64,000 bases of DNA from Allodiplogaster sudhausi (GCA_945643635.1 CALZFC010000033.1:2349001-2413000), one strand, 5' to 3'; numbered from the stretch's first letter, positions 13,601 through 24,005 are shown. Program-made: numbers and translations. Notes: a model not told the origin generated them from the sequence alone.

Positions 13601-15889
13601 ATATGTAGATCTGTTTCCCTCGTCCTCTTTCATCTCCGTGCAAAGACTGTACACTGCCGGCATCGATCGTGAGCGCGAAGTACAACAGCCGTTTCTGCAT
13701 GTATCCTCCACTTTTGCATTACAGCAGATCACACATGATGATAGATGTTGAAGATTTTAGACTTTTTTGTTACCTACATTTTTAAACTCATAATTGAAAA
13801 AAAACAAGAATATATACATACATACATATCTGCACACATTCGGATAATTAAAAATTTAAAGAATAGTTGCATTAGCAAGTGCATTATCTTTCTGATAACG
13901 CTAGAAAAATTTGGGTGCAAAAGATTTTCTTTAAACATTCGAAAATGCACTTATACAAAAAGGAAAAAAAGTTGTATCGAAGAGGTATCGAACTCGCGCC
14001 CAAAAATTTTCAGCCAAGCCCACTATCCACTAAGCCACAATACGTTTTTAGAACACTTAAAACAGTTTTTAACATCGCTATTTCATAAGCAGCTAAACTT
14101 TTATGAAACTTTAAAGGGCTTAAACTTTTTTTGTATATCGATTTAGCTGTTTATTTTTCTATTCCGCTTCTTTTTATGACCTCCTTTAACGATGGACCAA
14201 AAACTGTCAATTTTGGTTTCCAGGGTTTCTGACCATTCCCTGGTAAGATCTGTCAGATATCTCCATCTGAGCAGTTTGCTCTGCACCTCTCGCTTCCCTT
14301 GCTCATATCCTATCTCTCTCTCTCTCTCCGCCGTGATCTCTAACCTTCTTCTCTGATGGTTCGATCATGCACTGCATGATGAGTCTGGCAGCAGAACGTA
14401 GACTCACGAGTGGTCCATCGCGGCCCGCCGGAATCGGTGACAATTCCTTCTCTTCCTTAAAGATTGGCGCTTCTTTCCTTCTACTTTAGGGACGGGAACA
14501 CCATCTCAGTGGGATAAACTGGGAGAGAGTATTCATAATAGGCAATCGATTATTACTGTGCACCTCCGAAGAAAAGCCCATTTTTCTGAGTGACCGCTCA
14601 CCCCTTATATCTGTAGAAAATCACTCACAAACACTTCGGAGATTTACATAGAATACCCTGTTCGTTATCTTAACCCCCACCCCAATCTTACTTGCAGATC
14701 CCCTGACCTCCAGAAAACTGTGTAACGCTTCCCATTCGTGGAGTCGGACAAAGAGGCGGATCAGAGTCTCTCGAGTTATCGGCTGAGTTGGCGAGAGACG
14801 GACAACCTCTCGGAGGACACGAACCGCCTTATGGAGCTAAAATCGAGAATGAGTGAGAGGGAGAGATGGAGAGAGAGAGAGAGGGAGAGAGAGAGAAGAG
14901 AGAGAGAAAGAGACAGCAAGAGAGAGAGAGAGAAAAGAGAGAGAGAGAGAGTACATACATGTCCGTGGAATAGGAGAAGAGCAGAGAGAATACGGCCGTT
15001 GTCCACCATTCCATTCGGTGGCGGAGGCCGTGCAACCAACTGCGTCCACGCAGCGTAGGCATCCTGGAAGAGCGAACCATCTTATCGGAATAAAAGAAAA
15101 TATGCCATTATCTTCAGAAGCTAATTTTCCCATAAGAACATTGCTTAAAGCGAATAGATCGCAAACTGCCTTTTTATGAACAATGTTGGACAATTAAGGT
15201 TTCAGGAGCAACAAATGCCGGTGTCTTTATGGGGAATTTATGCATTCGGTAAAGTAAACGAAAAACTGTAAATGCGAGTTTTACTTGTGAATTTGTTTCG
15301 ATGATACGAAAAATCACAAATAGCTAACCATGAGGTGAGCATCGACGTTGCTTTCATTGAAAGACGAAGCACAAGTTCGGATCCATTCGGCCCACCTAAA
15401 AAGCTACCCTTTAATGTCAGTTTAGACCGTATTTAGGAACCGCCTAAACAAAGAAATTTCAAAATAACCAACATTTTACCCTCCTCTTCTGGAATCGTGA
15501 AGAAAGACTTGAGCTCGGGTCCAATCAGGCCGTTCATCTCAATATTTCCGATACAATCTCCAAAACACTCCATATTCAATTAGGATTAATGATGTAGTGG
15601 CTACATTTTGCTGTGAATTGTAGAAGTCCTCTACGAAAATGAAGCTTAAAAAAATATGTGCACAGGAAATCCTTCGCAATTAAAACTGATAAAATGTTGA
15701 TAACGCCATCTCAAAATATCAGTGGTCTCTCTCCAAACAGGAAGAAGAACCCATTGTCCATCATAGTACCTTGATCTGCAGATCCTTTTGTCTGTTAATA
15801 ACAAGTGAGAGCCCATCGCACATCTTCTGCAAGAGTTGGTGCTGATCCATGTTTTCGGCCGGTTGTTGCGCGGCCACCCTCGCAGGCAT
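3153..15889 (-). CDS. Separase (caspase-like cohesin protease), many exons
   Basis: Separase cuts the kleisin subunit of cohesin to release sister chromatids at anaphase. The protease domain is at the low-coordinate end. Exons near 4820-4935 (VLDPGNDLAETQKRI) and 4659-4726 (VVGRAPEVDVITKAL) join in phase to one starting at 4420 with YFGHGG (catalytic His) and ILMGCGRS (catalytic Cys). These are followed by LDYAVSGCPCLVGALW (about 4010-4095), VTDGEIDRYTKCFFDAL (about 3880-3940) and LPLLTGCAVVCYGIPI (about 3394-3484). The last exon is 3153-3205. This order matches the C-terminus of the family closely. Many small exons upstream, up to about 15.9 kb, plausibly form the helical N-terminal region. 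The proposed ATG at 15889 has a TTGTAG acceptor one base before it, as for leader trans-splicing. That all upstream exons belong to this one gene is inferred. Introns hold a minisatellite and a fold-back element. Confidence 0.85.
4431..4650. repeat. (GA)n tract inside separase intron
   Basis: About 220 bp of GA-rich repeat between the exon that ends in DFLY and the exon that supplies the catalytic histidine. On the minus strand it is a CT-rich polypyrimidine stretch directly upstream of the TGCTTCAG acceptor, so it may act as an extended polypyrimidine tract. Confidence 0.85.
5930..7425. repeat. GA-rich minisatellite, about 11 units of about 134 bp
   Basis: A higher-order tandem array. The landmark GATGGGTAG recurs about every 130-140 bp, and between landmarks the same order of GAGAAGAGAGATAGAT-like and (TA)n segments is repeated. 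It lies in one separase intron. Two minus-strand frames stay open across it only because the repeat lacks stops; they encode monotonous Ser/Leu/Ile/Tyr and are not coding. Confidence 0.9.
10139..10216. repeat. Near-perfect hairpin, arms about 32 bp
   Basis: The two arms, which carry CCTTAAATGGTCATGAAATT and its complement, are inverted copies separated by a loop of about 12 bp. It sits in a separase intron. It has no ORF and no flanking duplication that I can see. It may be a tiny MITE or a template-switch palindrome. Confidence 0.8.
12903..12970 (+). repeat. tRNA-like unit in left arm of fold-back element
   Basis: An almost canonical A box, TGGCCTAGTGGATAG (about 12906-12920), is followed about 30 bp later by the B box GAGTTCGATACC (12949-12960). 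The anticodon arm is degenerate, so a working tRNA is unlikely, but the internal pol III promoter layout is intact. Confidence 0.55.
13975..14040 (-). repeat. tRNA-like unit in right arm of fold-back element
   Basis: The inverted counterpart of the unit at 12903-12970, with the B box read on the minus strand as GAGTTCGATACC and the A box slightly altered (TGGCTTAGTGGATAG). Two convergent units on one inverted repeat could give transcripts able to pair with each other; this is inference. Confidence 0.5.
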
Positions 15890-16447
15890 TCTACAACAAC
15901 ACTTCGTACTCCTCGTTCGAAGAAAAAACAAGTTCTTTAAAAAAACAAAAGACCAATTAAAACCATCCGTGATCCACAACACGACAATCACATTTCAACT
16001 TGTCAGACTGCATTATAACTTAAAATCTCAACCCAAATAATATACGACAAACTATTTACGATGGCAGCATCGTTGTGGCGTTCAGTAATAAAGATCAAAA
16101 CAATATGGCAAGCGCGAGCTACTTGAGATGAGATTTAAATATTAAAATTCCGCGCCAAAGAATCTCTACCATATATTGTTCCTATTTTAAAGCTTTTCCA
16201 TTCGAGACTTTTACTTATACGAACATGGAAAATTCGTTGCGCACAACAACTTTCGTTTCTCTCACGATAATATTGCATCTCTTTTTTTAAACAAGGATTA
16301 TTTGTCCTTCATCAGATTGACTTCTTTGCCATCACGTTTATTCCACCATGTACATGAGTATGTTTCATGTCTGTTAACTCTCCGTTCTTTATTTCTCATC
16401 GCTCTCTTCTCGCGCCGTTTCTCTTTCTCTCTCTGACCATGGCTCTT

Positions 16448-16504
<57 letters not shown>

Positions 16505-16784
16505 CCGCTCCGCCTCGGAGTTGAAAGGAATCGATTGCGGCTCCTGGGCGAGCCAACCGGGGCAGCAGCGCATCCGCCTGGACACACTCCGCTTACGCTC
16601 TCCTCGGAGTTCTTTCACTCTTTTGTTTCTCGAATAGTATGTTTTTCTCCCTTGTAATATCTATCCCGCGCATATTCCCGTTATTGCTCTTATCCATGCG
16701 AATGAAGCCTATTTCTGATGCAAGATACCTCTCACAACTTTATAGAGAAAGAATATTTCCCTTCGTTACACCTTTCATCTAGGA
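15890..16784. promoter_or_regulatory. Divergent intergenic region between separase and BED gene
   Basis: About 0.9 kb between two genes transcribed away from each other, so both promoters probably lie here. It contains a pure (CT)n run of about 50 bp at 16450-16501. No individual promoter element can be named with confidence. Confidence 0.4.
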
Positions 16785-18000
16785 ATGCCCTCTGACGTCT
16801 GGACATTCTTCACTCGCCATGTCAACGATCCTTCCAAGGTATTCTCGCTGTCTGCAGTATTCTTGTACTCATTGTACTCATTTAAAAGCAGCTGTGAAGA
16901 TGACTTAATTCTGCCTGATACTCATAATTTTATCAATCGTTGAGGTGACATGCAATCTATGCTCTAAGCAACTCTCTTTCCACCTGCGGAATAAGTCGAC
17001 ATCTAACATGACTCGGCATATGAGGTTGCTCTCGCTGTTCTTCCATTTCTCTCACTTTTCCTATTTATTTTTTCATTAAAAAAATAATTTTATTTTCTTT
17101 AATGTGTACGCTATTATTTACATTGGTTTGATTAGAAGAATCGTCCGGACCTGAACTAGAATTTCATGTTATGTCTGTTTAGTTGTTTGTTTTCTTTTAG
17201 ACGAAGACACATCCGTGATCTTCTCTCCGCCGGTCTCCGTCACTCTTCTTCCGACTTCATCTCAGCCGCTCCCTTCAATGTCACGGAGGATTACAGCCAT
17301 ATCGGAATCGTTGAAGATAACGAGCGAATTGCAACGCCTCCTCAAGAATACCTCAACTGCGCACAAAAAAAAATTGTTTGAAACAACATTGTTTGGTGCA
17401 CGATTGTTTTATGAATTGTTTGAAACAACAATTGTTTCAAAAAAATTGTTTGGCATATCAAACCATTTGTTTTACCGATTTGCACGCTATCCATTTTCCA
17501 GGCAATTGTTTGGATTGTTTCATGGAAATTGTTTGATATATCAAACAACAGCAGCGCAGCCGCGATGGCGAAGTAGCGATCACGTCCGATCTGGCGAGTT
17601 AGGCAACGTCGAGCAGCGACACAAGGGTTCAAACCCATATGTGGCCAATGTTTTCCCAACATGTTTTGCCCGTTTTATTTTTCATAAAAACCGACAGTAC
17701 GCCGTTCAATAGGGTACCATTAGTCAACATATTCTCTTTCTCTTTATAAGTGAACCAGGAATTGGCCGTGTTGCAAAAGTTGGATCCCTCACATTTGTGC
17801 GTGTAATCAAACCGCTCAACTTTACTTATTCGTGTCTCTCTGTACGTCACTAGAACCACCTTTCTGTGTAGAATGTAATGACATAGAGAGAGAGAGAGTG
17901 ACCTTTCCGTCTCTTTATAGCGTTCACATTAAAAGAAACACAAAAACTCACAAATCTCACACGCAGTCGTTTCTGCGCTCAATTATCAATCAATATGGTA

Positions 18001-18052
<52 letters not shown>

Positions 18053-18103
18053 TTCGCTCCCTCGCTCCCTCTCTCCTTCTCTCTCCCTATCTCTCTCTCT
18101 CTC

Positions 18104-18147
<44 letters not shown>

Positions 18148-20204
18148 AACTAACAAATCTCAGAAACGACTGTTTCTGAGATTTGTGAGTTTGTGTGTTT
18201 CTTTTGCTGTGATCGCTATAAAGAGACGGAAAGGTCACTCTCTCTCTATGTCATTAGATTCTACACAGAAAGGCGGTTCTAATGAGGTACAGAGAGATGT
18301 GTAAAATTCACGTTGAGCGTTGTTCTTACACTTACAAGTTTGCGCACAAGAGCGAGGAACACGGCCAACTCATGACATCACGAACAGTGTTCACATATAT
18401 GTTCTCAGACCTCGGGTGAGGTTCAGAATTACTTTTATACAACATTAAATAGCTCAAAAGAATCGCCTTTTTCTGTAGAACAATGTAGGATAGAGAGAGA
18501 CGCAACTTATGGGCTCCCTCTAAATGATTTTCTCAAAAGAAACACAAAAACGGGCATATTTTATTCCTCAGACCTCGAGTGCGGAAATCGTTCAGACTTA
18601 CTTTTATACAATATTAAATAGCTCAAAAGAATCGCCTTTTTCTGTAGAAAAATGTAGGATTGAGAGAGAATCAACATAAGTCACATTGAGCAGAAAACTC
18701 TCGAAAAAAAGCTTTTGGCTCTTAGCAAAATTGGCACAGATGGCGAGACCGAGTTCGTAGAGTTCTCTCTCTCCCTCTCTCTCTCTTTTACTCTGCCTCT
18801 TTCCTCTTTCTGTCTCTCTTTCTCCATTCTCTTCTCAACGTTCTCTATGGGCGCCGCCCCTTTTCGTCTGGATAAGTTCTTCAACATTCAGATCACCAGC
18901 GCGGGTAGTGCGGTGGTAGTCGCTTGGGTAGTGGGTGCGCGGGGTGGTGGTTCGGGTACGGTCGGGAGCAAAATTCTAATTATAATTCCAGATACAACGA
19001 CGACGCGCCAACACTTCTCTACAAACCAGGTTAGCCAGTTTTTCAACTTTTGCAGCTTTTGTTCTCATGATTTACCTACAGTTCAAACTGTTTTATAGCG
19101 AAAACCGCAATAATAGCTGCAAAAGACGATTAACTGGCTAGTTTGTGGGTCGTGTTTGAGATAAAATTGAATGAAAAATGGGTGCGCAAGCAGAAAGGGG
19201 CGGAGCCAACACGGCTGCGCTGTGATTGTTTGGTATGTCAAACAATTTCGTTGAAACAAATTGTTTGATATGCCAAACAATCGCGCAATAAACAATGATT
19301 GTTGGCTATATGGAACAGCATTGTTTTGGCGCAGATAAGAAACAAATTGTTTGTATGAAATTGTTTGATATATCAAACAATGTTTTTTTTGTGTGTGTGT
19401 TAGCATTTGTGGAATCTCTGCTTAGGAACATTTAAATTTACACCTTGAACTTGATAGATTTGACTAAATCCAGCATTGTTTCTAAAATGCTTTACGATTA
19501 TGAGATGCGGAAGTTTCATTGAGCTTATACTCTCTTTCGATTTAAAAAGATAATAATTTAAAAGTTGTATTCCTTCATAAGATGCCCTCAACATCAACTG
19601 CCCCTCCCACGCTGCCATCAGACCGAGCTTGCGAGGAAGAAGTTCTTGTCTCAGAGGCCAGAACCAACTCGGCCGGCGCCTTCCACTCTGCCATCCTTGG
19701 CTTTCTTATGCAGGCATGCTTTCAGTCACTCAGCCATGTTTTCCTCGTTTATTTTTTTATTTAGAAAAATTTGTTTTGCTATTGTGTCTTTTCTCTTTCT
19801 TTAATTTTTATCCCATTTTTATCTTCAACAAATTTTTCAGGTACTTTTTTTGCAGAATGGCTTAGATGTGGATGTTGCAGAGACTCCCGCTTTTGAGAAG
19901 ATGATGAAGTGCGGTGGAGTTAGGTTACACATATTTATTTTCCCTTCGTAATATGGGACTTGCCTAATCTTTGCCTGATAATTGTAATAAGTGTGTATAT
20001 CTCGCTTTTCCCCGATGTTATGATTCGCTTGTTGCGTAAATTTCATGGTTGTCTTTCCTCTTCAGCCTTCCGCTTCCGCGTCGCTCGGATCTGATCCAAC
20101 GACTGCTTGGCTTCCTTGGCGAGGAGCAGCCAACGAAGGGCGTTCCAAGAGCTCTCAACCGGGTCAGGCAGAGGAGCAAAGAAAGGTTACTATCGGCACA
20201 CTAG
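16785..20204 (+). CDS. BED zinc-finger protein, probably hAT-transposase-derived
   Basis: The first exon (16785-16836) reads MPSDVWTFFTRHVNDPSK and is preceded by a CATCTAG acceptor two bases before the ATG. The next exon supplies CNLCSKQ and STSNMTRHMR, the Cys-x2-Cys and His part of a BED finger (DNA binding). Later exon-like stretches are near 17205-17370, 19582-19715 (PSTSTAPPTLPSDRACEEE), 19850-19915 (LDVDVAETPAFEKMMKCGG) and 20066-20204 (SDLIQRLLGFLGEEQPTKG, then stop). The VAETPAFEKMMK pattern resembles the start of the catalytic region in ZBED/hAT proteins. No full RNase H-like domain or hAT dimerisation domain is visible, so this may be a domesticated or decayed hAT gene. A 2-kb inverted-repeat element sits in its largest intron. 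The joining of exons is inferred. Confidence 0.5.
17588..17638 (+). repeat. tRNA-like unit inside the TTGTTT element
   Basis: A-box-like CTGGCGAGTTAGGCAACG at 17591-17608 and a perfect B-box palindrome GGGTTCAAACCC at 17625-17636. The spacing is too short for a full tRNA, so it is a promoter-like relic. Confidence 0.4.
17832..18300. repeat. Inverted repeat with ~150-bp arms around a (CT)n core
   Basis: The left arm includes CTTTCTGTGTAGAATGTAAT and the right arm its inverted counterpart. Both arms continue through GACCTTTCCGTCTCTTTATA-type sequence to a long CT core at about 18001-18142. It is nested in the TTGTTT element. No ORF. It is probably a small fold-back element. Confidence 0.75.
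18404..18675. repeat. Direct repeat pair of about 100 bp
   Basis: Copies at about 18404-18506 and 18567-18675 share CTCAAAAGAATCGCCTTTTT and the flanking 80 bp, with some mismatches. No coding content. Confidence 0.8.
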
Positions 20205-20343
20205 AAAGCGATCCTTGCATCATCATGTCCTGTGTTCAGTATTTAAACCTCCCGCTTCAAAGATTTGCACCACTACAAAAAAATCGAGAGGGTGAAGCAT
20301 AGTTTGCCTCGAAACATGCCGAAAATCGGGTGAACAATAAAAT

Positions 20344-20886
20344 GGTTTGCCTTTCGTTCAGTTAAAGTTCTTCTTGAGCTTCAGTGGTCAGCTGCAACCA
20401 ACTCCGGCGTGTTCAACAGCACCGCCCTTATACACCAATGAGCGACATGCTTTACGAGAGCCTAAAGAGGATGTGGACATCTAGGATTTATTTGTTATTA
20501 TTGATGTATCATGTTTATTTATTGATCAATGAAATATTATAAAAACTGATTTGAGAGATCATTTGTAATCAATTTTCGTAACAATTGGAAGAAGGCATGG
20601 CACAGCCTTCCCGGGCAAGATGTGGTTCTTCTTAATTTGGCAATGAGTGCAACTAATACAATTTTGCATACCTTTCACGTATAGCTATTACAGAAGATGA
20701 ACATACATACATATGCTTAATTGAACCAAACACTCTTCTCGCAAGTGCATTTATTCTAGTCCCATCCCAGATCCGACTATTGCCTGTCTTCACCTTGTTC
20801 CGCTGTGACTGTCTTTGGTTCGTCCGTAACTCCCCTGACGATTCCAAGTCAGATGAGAGAAGAGTTTATTCGGAGGGGTCACAGTT
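20344..20886. repeat. Duplicated segment, copy A (also at 56107-59480 and in part at 40428-40640)
   Basis: About 540 bp that reappears in the same orientation at 56107-56144 plus 59038-59480, where a hAT element interrupts it, and more weakly at 40428-40640. Shared landmarks are CAACAGCACCGCCC, GAGAGATCATTTGTAATC and AAGAGTTTATTCGGAGG. No ORF is conserved. It lies just downstream of the srd gene. Confidence 0.85.
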
Positions 20887-20963
20887 ACTGGATACAGAGG
20901 CAGAGCAATAAATATAACAAGCTATACATAAACAAGTTCCCTTTAGTCTTCAGTTCAGCTGCG

Positions 20964-22956
20964 GTTCTCGATGGAGGGCGGCGCTCCGCCTGCGGACGCA
21001 CCGCGGAGGAACTTGTCGAGGAAGAAGCTGCAGACACACAAAGCACATGCCTACTCACTGTCTCTCGTGCTCATGGTCAGCTACAGTTCGATAGCAAAAG
21101 TAGAGAGCAGACCGCCGATACGGAGTGACGAAGTAGATGGTGATCATTGGATTCACCGTCGGCATTAGGTCGAGGTTCTAAATATTTTGTTAATTACTAG
21201 CCTATGTGGCATGTAAATATTGGAGATATAAAAGAAGGAATTATTTGCTTACCGTAAAGGCGAAATTTTCAAGAATGTCGTTGTGCACCACGCCGAAGAA
21301 CATGAGAGCGAAAGAGATTATGGAGGCAACGAAGATGGAGGGCACGAGGGCGTGGAAGGTCAGGGCCTGGAGACATCTTCTATATCTATCCCTTTTACTC
21401 TTCCTTTCATTCTATTATGAACGTTAGTCCTTGTCATGACAACAAGAGGAAATTAGACAGAGTGATCTCTGTCTAATTTCCTCTTGAGCAAATGTGCTCA
21501 TTAAAATTGCCATACAATTCATATATACATGTGTATCTAAACAGAAGAAGAATTGCAGTGGAGAATGTTCAGAAAAAAATGAACCTTAATGAGTTGGAAA
21601 TGCGTCGCGCGCGTCTTCGCACTCATCCGAGAAGAAAGCTCGTCCAGCTTGGACAGCACCTCAAGGCTTTCTCTTTCACTACTTTCCTCAGTTACCCCAC
21701 CTCTCTCTCGCCCTCTATTATTTATCTCTCCCTATCTCTCTATCTATCTATATTTGTCTGTTTCTCTCTCGCTCTTTTTCATTGATCCCCCTCTCTTTCC
21801 AACTCTACTTAATATTCTGCCTTTGAGTGGACCTTTCTTCTCATGACGAGAATGACCGCGTACTCTGGATACGTGGCAATCGTCTCGTAGACAATTGTGA
21901 AAGCGACCAGCGGCTGAGACATCGAGGTGTGGCCTGAGGAAAATTTTCCGGCCTTTGCTCCTTTCTTTCTCTCCCATCTAGAATCTTTCTTCTGTCTCTC
22001 TTACTCAGTCTGTTCTCTCTCTCTCCCCCTCTCACTAACCACTAACTGTCGCGCGAGTGAGATCATACTGTGGTACGAGTGCATGACATGTCTTCCTCAC
22101 TTCCTTCTCATTATTGTGTGCAAAGAAGCAGCTCACCTGTATTTAAAATAAAGAAAATATGTATGTAGCTAATCTTAAACTTTTCTCCAACCAAAAACAA
22201 ATTGGAAAAACTCCGACCATTTGGCAGAAGACCGAAAGGTAGACGACGATGCAGACGGCGAGAACCTTCAGAGGACGCGGCACCGGCCGAACCAGAATGT
22301 AGTAGCTGACATTACTTTTCTTTTACTGCGAATTAAATCATCGTTAAATCATATATACTCAATTCACATGATTGACTATCTAAAATCATTGTCTTCTCGC
22401 ATACCATCATATCTGTATGTATGTATGTACATACATATGTGGATTCGATTTTTGTTTTACAACTATGTATATCTTATACCGATAAGTGAATGAGACGACG
22501 ATGAGCATGAGCGAGTGAAGGAAGAAGTGGAGCATAACGCAGTGGGAATAGAAACAGAAGGAAGGGGAGACGAATGAGCAGGGTCCGTGAGAGATGTAGC
22601 AGAGAGCTGGAGACACTGGGATGATTCTGGCAATGCATAGTCTTCATCTAACAAATTTCATCTGCCTCTCTCTCTCTCTCGTCATTCTCTCTCTCTCGTC
22701 ACTCTCTCTCTCTCTCTCGTCACACTCTCTCTCTCTCTTGTCACTCTTTCTCTCCCAACCTCTGCATAACCACCAATGCCATAATGTTAGCGGATGCATC
22801 CGTCATTGTCATGAGTGCGAGAATGACTGAGTAGGATTGGAAGGAGCTGGGAGTCCGAGTGAGAATGGCCACCAGGAGCAGGCCGTTCAGGAAGACGCCA
22901 AGAGAGTTCAGAAGGCCGCTCAGGCTCATGAAGAGAATATCCGCCGGCGAGAGCAT
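20964..22956 (-). CDS. Serpentine chemoreceptor, class Srd-like (nematode 7TM GPCR)
   Basis: Nematode serpentine receptors are odorant or pheromone GPCRs of sensory cilia. About nine short exons give the whole topology. The first (ending near 22771) carries TM1-TM2 (LNSLGVFLNGLLLVAIL, then TPSSFQSYSVILALM). The next (about 22478-22620) has TM3 with GPC, FC and SFTYRY. Then TM4 (LKVLAVCIVVYLSVFCQM, about 22212-22304), an extracellular exon ending in PQYDL, TM5 (about 21836-21932), the loop LSSRMSAKTRATHFQLIK (about 21590-21682), TM6 (FVASIISFALMFFGVVHN, about 21253-21372) and TM7 (MPTVNPMITIYFVTPYR, about 21106-21172). A short tail exon ends near 20964. No stops or frameshifts were noticed, so it looks functional. 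The order and motifs point to the Srd/Str group; the exact family needs a profile search. Confidence 0.85.
21443..21486. repeat. Perfect hairpin, 20-bp arms
   Basis: CAAGAGGAAATTAGACAGAG, then a 4-bp loop, then its exact complement. It lies in the intron between the Srd exons for the loop-3 helix and TM6. Its function is unknown, and it is one of several such palindromes in the window. Confidence 0.85.
22663..22750. repeat. (CT)n tract interrupted by CGTCA words, srd intron
   Basis: CT dinucleotides with regular CTCTCGTCA interruptions directly downstream of the first Srd exon. The matching tract at 41335-41360 in the second srd copy is the junction of its internal deletion, so this tract is a likely recombination point. 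Confidence 0.8.
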
Positions 22957-23019
22957 CTTTTCTCAAATTAATGATAATTTACTCGCTATGTCTTCCTCTC
23001 TCCTCTCTTTCAGTCTCCC

Positions 23020-23030
23020 TCCCTCCCTGC

Positions 23031-23079
<49 letters not shown>

Positions 23080-23080
23080 C
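23020..23080. repeat. (CT)n microsatellite upstream of srd
   Basis: About 40 bp of uninterrupted CT followed by CTTCCC, 5' of the Srd start codon. The rest of 22957-23180 shows nothing else I can name. Confidence 0.85.
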
Positions 23081-23561
23081 ATGCTCTTCTTTTTAGTAAT
23101 CTGTCCTTGAAGTAAAATTTTAACTGTATTTCATATTCCTAAAATAAAAAATAACGCAGAAGAGAACCGAATGTGCAATCACCAAGCACTAAGACAGGAC
23201 ACATGTATGTATGTATGTATGTATATATACATATCGATGTACGTACGTACGTAACTAGTCAACAAATGTTTATTATTCAAACATATGACAAAAGAACAAT
23301 CAGAATGAAATGAATGTACATAGAATGATGATGATAGTGCTGATGATCTTAGGCAAGTCAAATTTTCTAAGTCCAGAACTCCTGTTGAAATTTTACCCTG
23401 TTATTTTTCTAAGTCCAGAAGTCCCCGTTGAAATTTTCAACCGTTATTTTTCTAAGTCCAGAACGTCCCGTTGAAATTTTTCCCTTTATTTTTCTAAGTC
23501 CAAGATTCATTCCACCTTGTTCTTGGTCAACAGAAATATCACAAGTCCAGGATCCTGACAG

Positions 23562-23624
23562 GATCCGAACCTGGGTCACTTGCGTCGTAAGTCCCCGCGT
23601 TACCAATCGGCCAATCGTCCATCA
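23562..23624 (-). repeat. tRNA-like unit, left side of Polinton (outer)
   Basis: On the minus strand: GGCCGATTGGTAACGCGG (A-box region) and, about 25 bp on, CAGGTTCGGATCC (B box). It corresponds to the unit at 38812-38880 on the right. Confidence 0.55.
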
Positions 23625-23756
23625 TACCAAGTAGCAAGTGAAGATGTAGACATTCGTGTGGAAGTGATCATACATCAGAGATCACACATCACTCACGAAG
23701 GGGGATATTTCCAAGTACAGATTTCTGCTAGTCGAAATTTCACAAGTCCAGAACAC

Positions 23757-23826
23757 TGAGAGGAATCGAACCCGAGCCGCTTGCGTCTTATGTCGTGACG
23801 TTACCAATGTGCTATTCGGTCATCAT
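23757..23826 (-). repeat. tRNA-like unit, left side of Polinton (inner)
   Basis: On the minus strand: GCACATTGGTAACGTCACG and GGGTTCGATTCC. It corresponds to the unit at 38617-38690 on the right. Confidence 0.55.
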
Positions 23827-24005
23827 ACCAAATTGCAACTGAAGATGTAGACATTCGAAAGGGGATGAAATTTTGCTAAGTCCAGAAAACTCATGAAATT
23901 TTTACAAGTAAATATCCAAGCCAGTAGAAAAATCGCAAGTCCGGAATAAATACAACAATTGATATTGCCCCGAGGGGAGATTTTATCATATTTAATATAT
24001 AACAA

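Larger units (their letters stand above)
12701..14243. mobile_element. Fold-back element with ~500-bp inverted arms carrying tRNA-like units
   Basis: The two ends, starting CCAGGGAATGGTCAGAAACC, are inverted copies. The left arm runs to about 13205 and the right arm from about 13600. The right arm has about 130 bp that the left lacks. Each arm contains a tRNA-like unit. The middle, about 13206-13595, is unrelated single-copy DNA. I find no transposase and no clear target duplication (flanks CTAG and TAAG). The element is inside a separase intron. It could be a non-autonomous fold-back transposon or an inverted duplication. Confidence 0.75.
17363..19400. mobile_element. ~2-kb element with TTGTTT-rich inverted termini
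   Basis: About 190-bp termini (17363-17560 and 19205-19400) are inverted copies. Both are built from many ATTGTTTG and CAAACAAT words arranged as short palindromes, such as TTGTTTGATATATCAAACAA, and both end on the inner side at CAGCGCAGCCG. The interior has a tRNA-like unit at 17588-17638, a nested inverted repeat and direct repeats, but no transposase. It lies in an intron of the BED gene. The target duplication is unclear because the ends are A/T and GT runs. Confidence 0.6.
23190..23980. repeat. Left outer inverted repeat of the Polinton, with tRNA-like units and a 40-bp minisatellite
   Basis: Read on the minus strand, this matches 38241-39240 on the plus strand with clear divergence. 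From inside to outside it has a fragment of one unit, two tRNA-like units (23757-23826 and 23562-23624), about four tandem copies of a ~40-bp sequence containing TTGAAATTTT and TTTTTCTAAGTCCAGAA (about 23362-23505), and an AT/ACGT-rich end near 23190-23360. The tRNA-like units share an ATTGGTAACG-type A box and a GGTTCGATTCC-type B box. Whether this is part of the element's terminal repeat or older flanking DNA is unresolved. Confidence 0.7.

Noticed and set aside
16298..16657. ORFs on both strands with RE and SL repeats
   Set aside because: Products of the (CT)n run at 16450-16501.
22741..22956. Single-exon gene for a two-helix membrane protein
   Set aside because: It is the first exon of a spliced seven-helix receptor; the exon ends at a good donor and the remaining helices follow in order.
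23360..23510. CRISPR-like array of ~40-bp repeats
   Set aside because: The repeats are contiguous, without unique spacers, diverged, and lie in animal DNA next to a transposon; it is a minisatellite.
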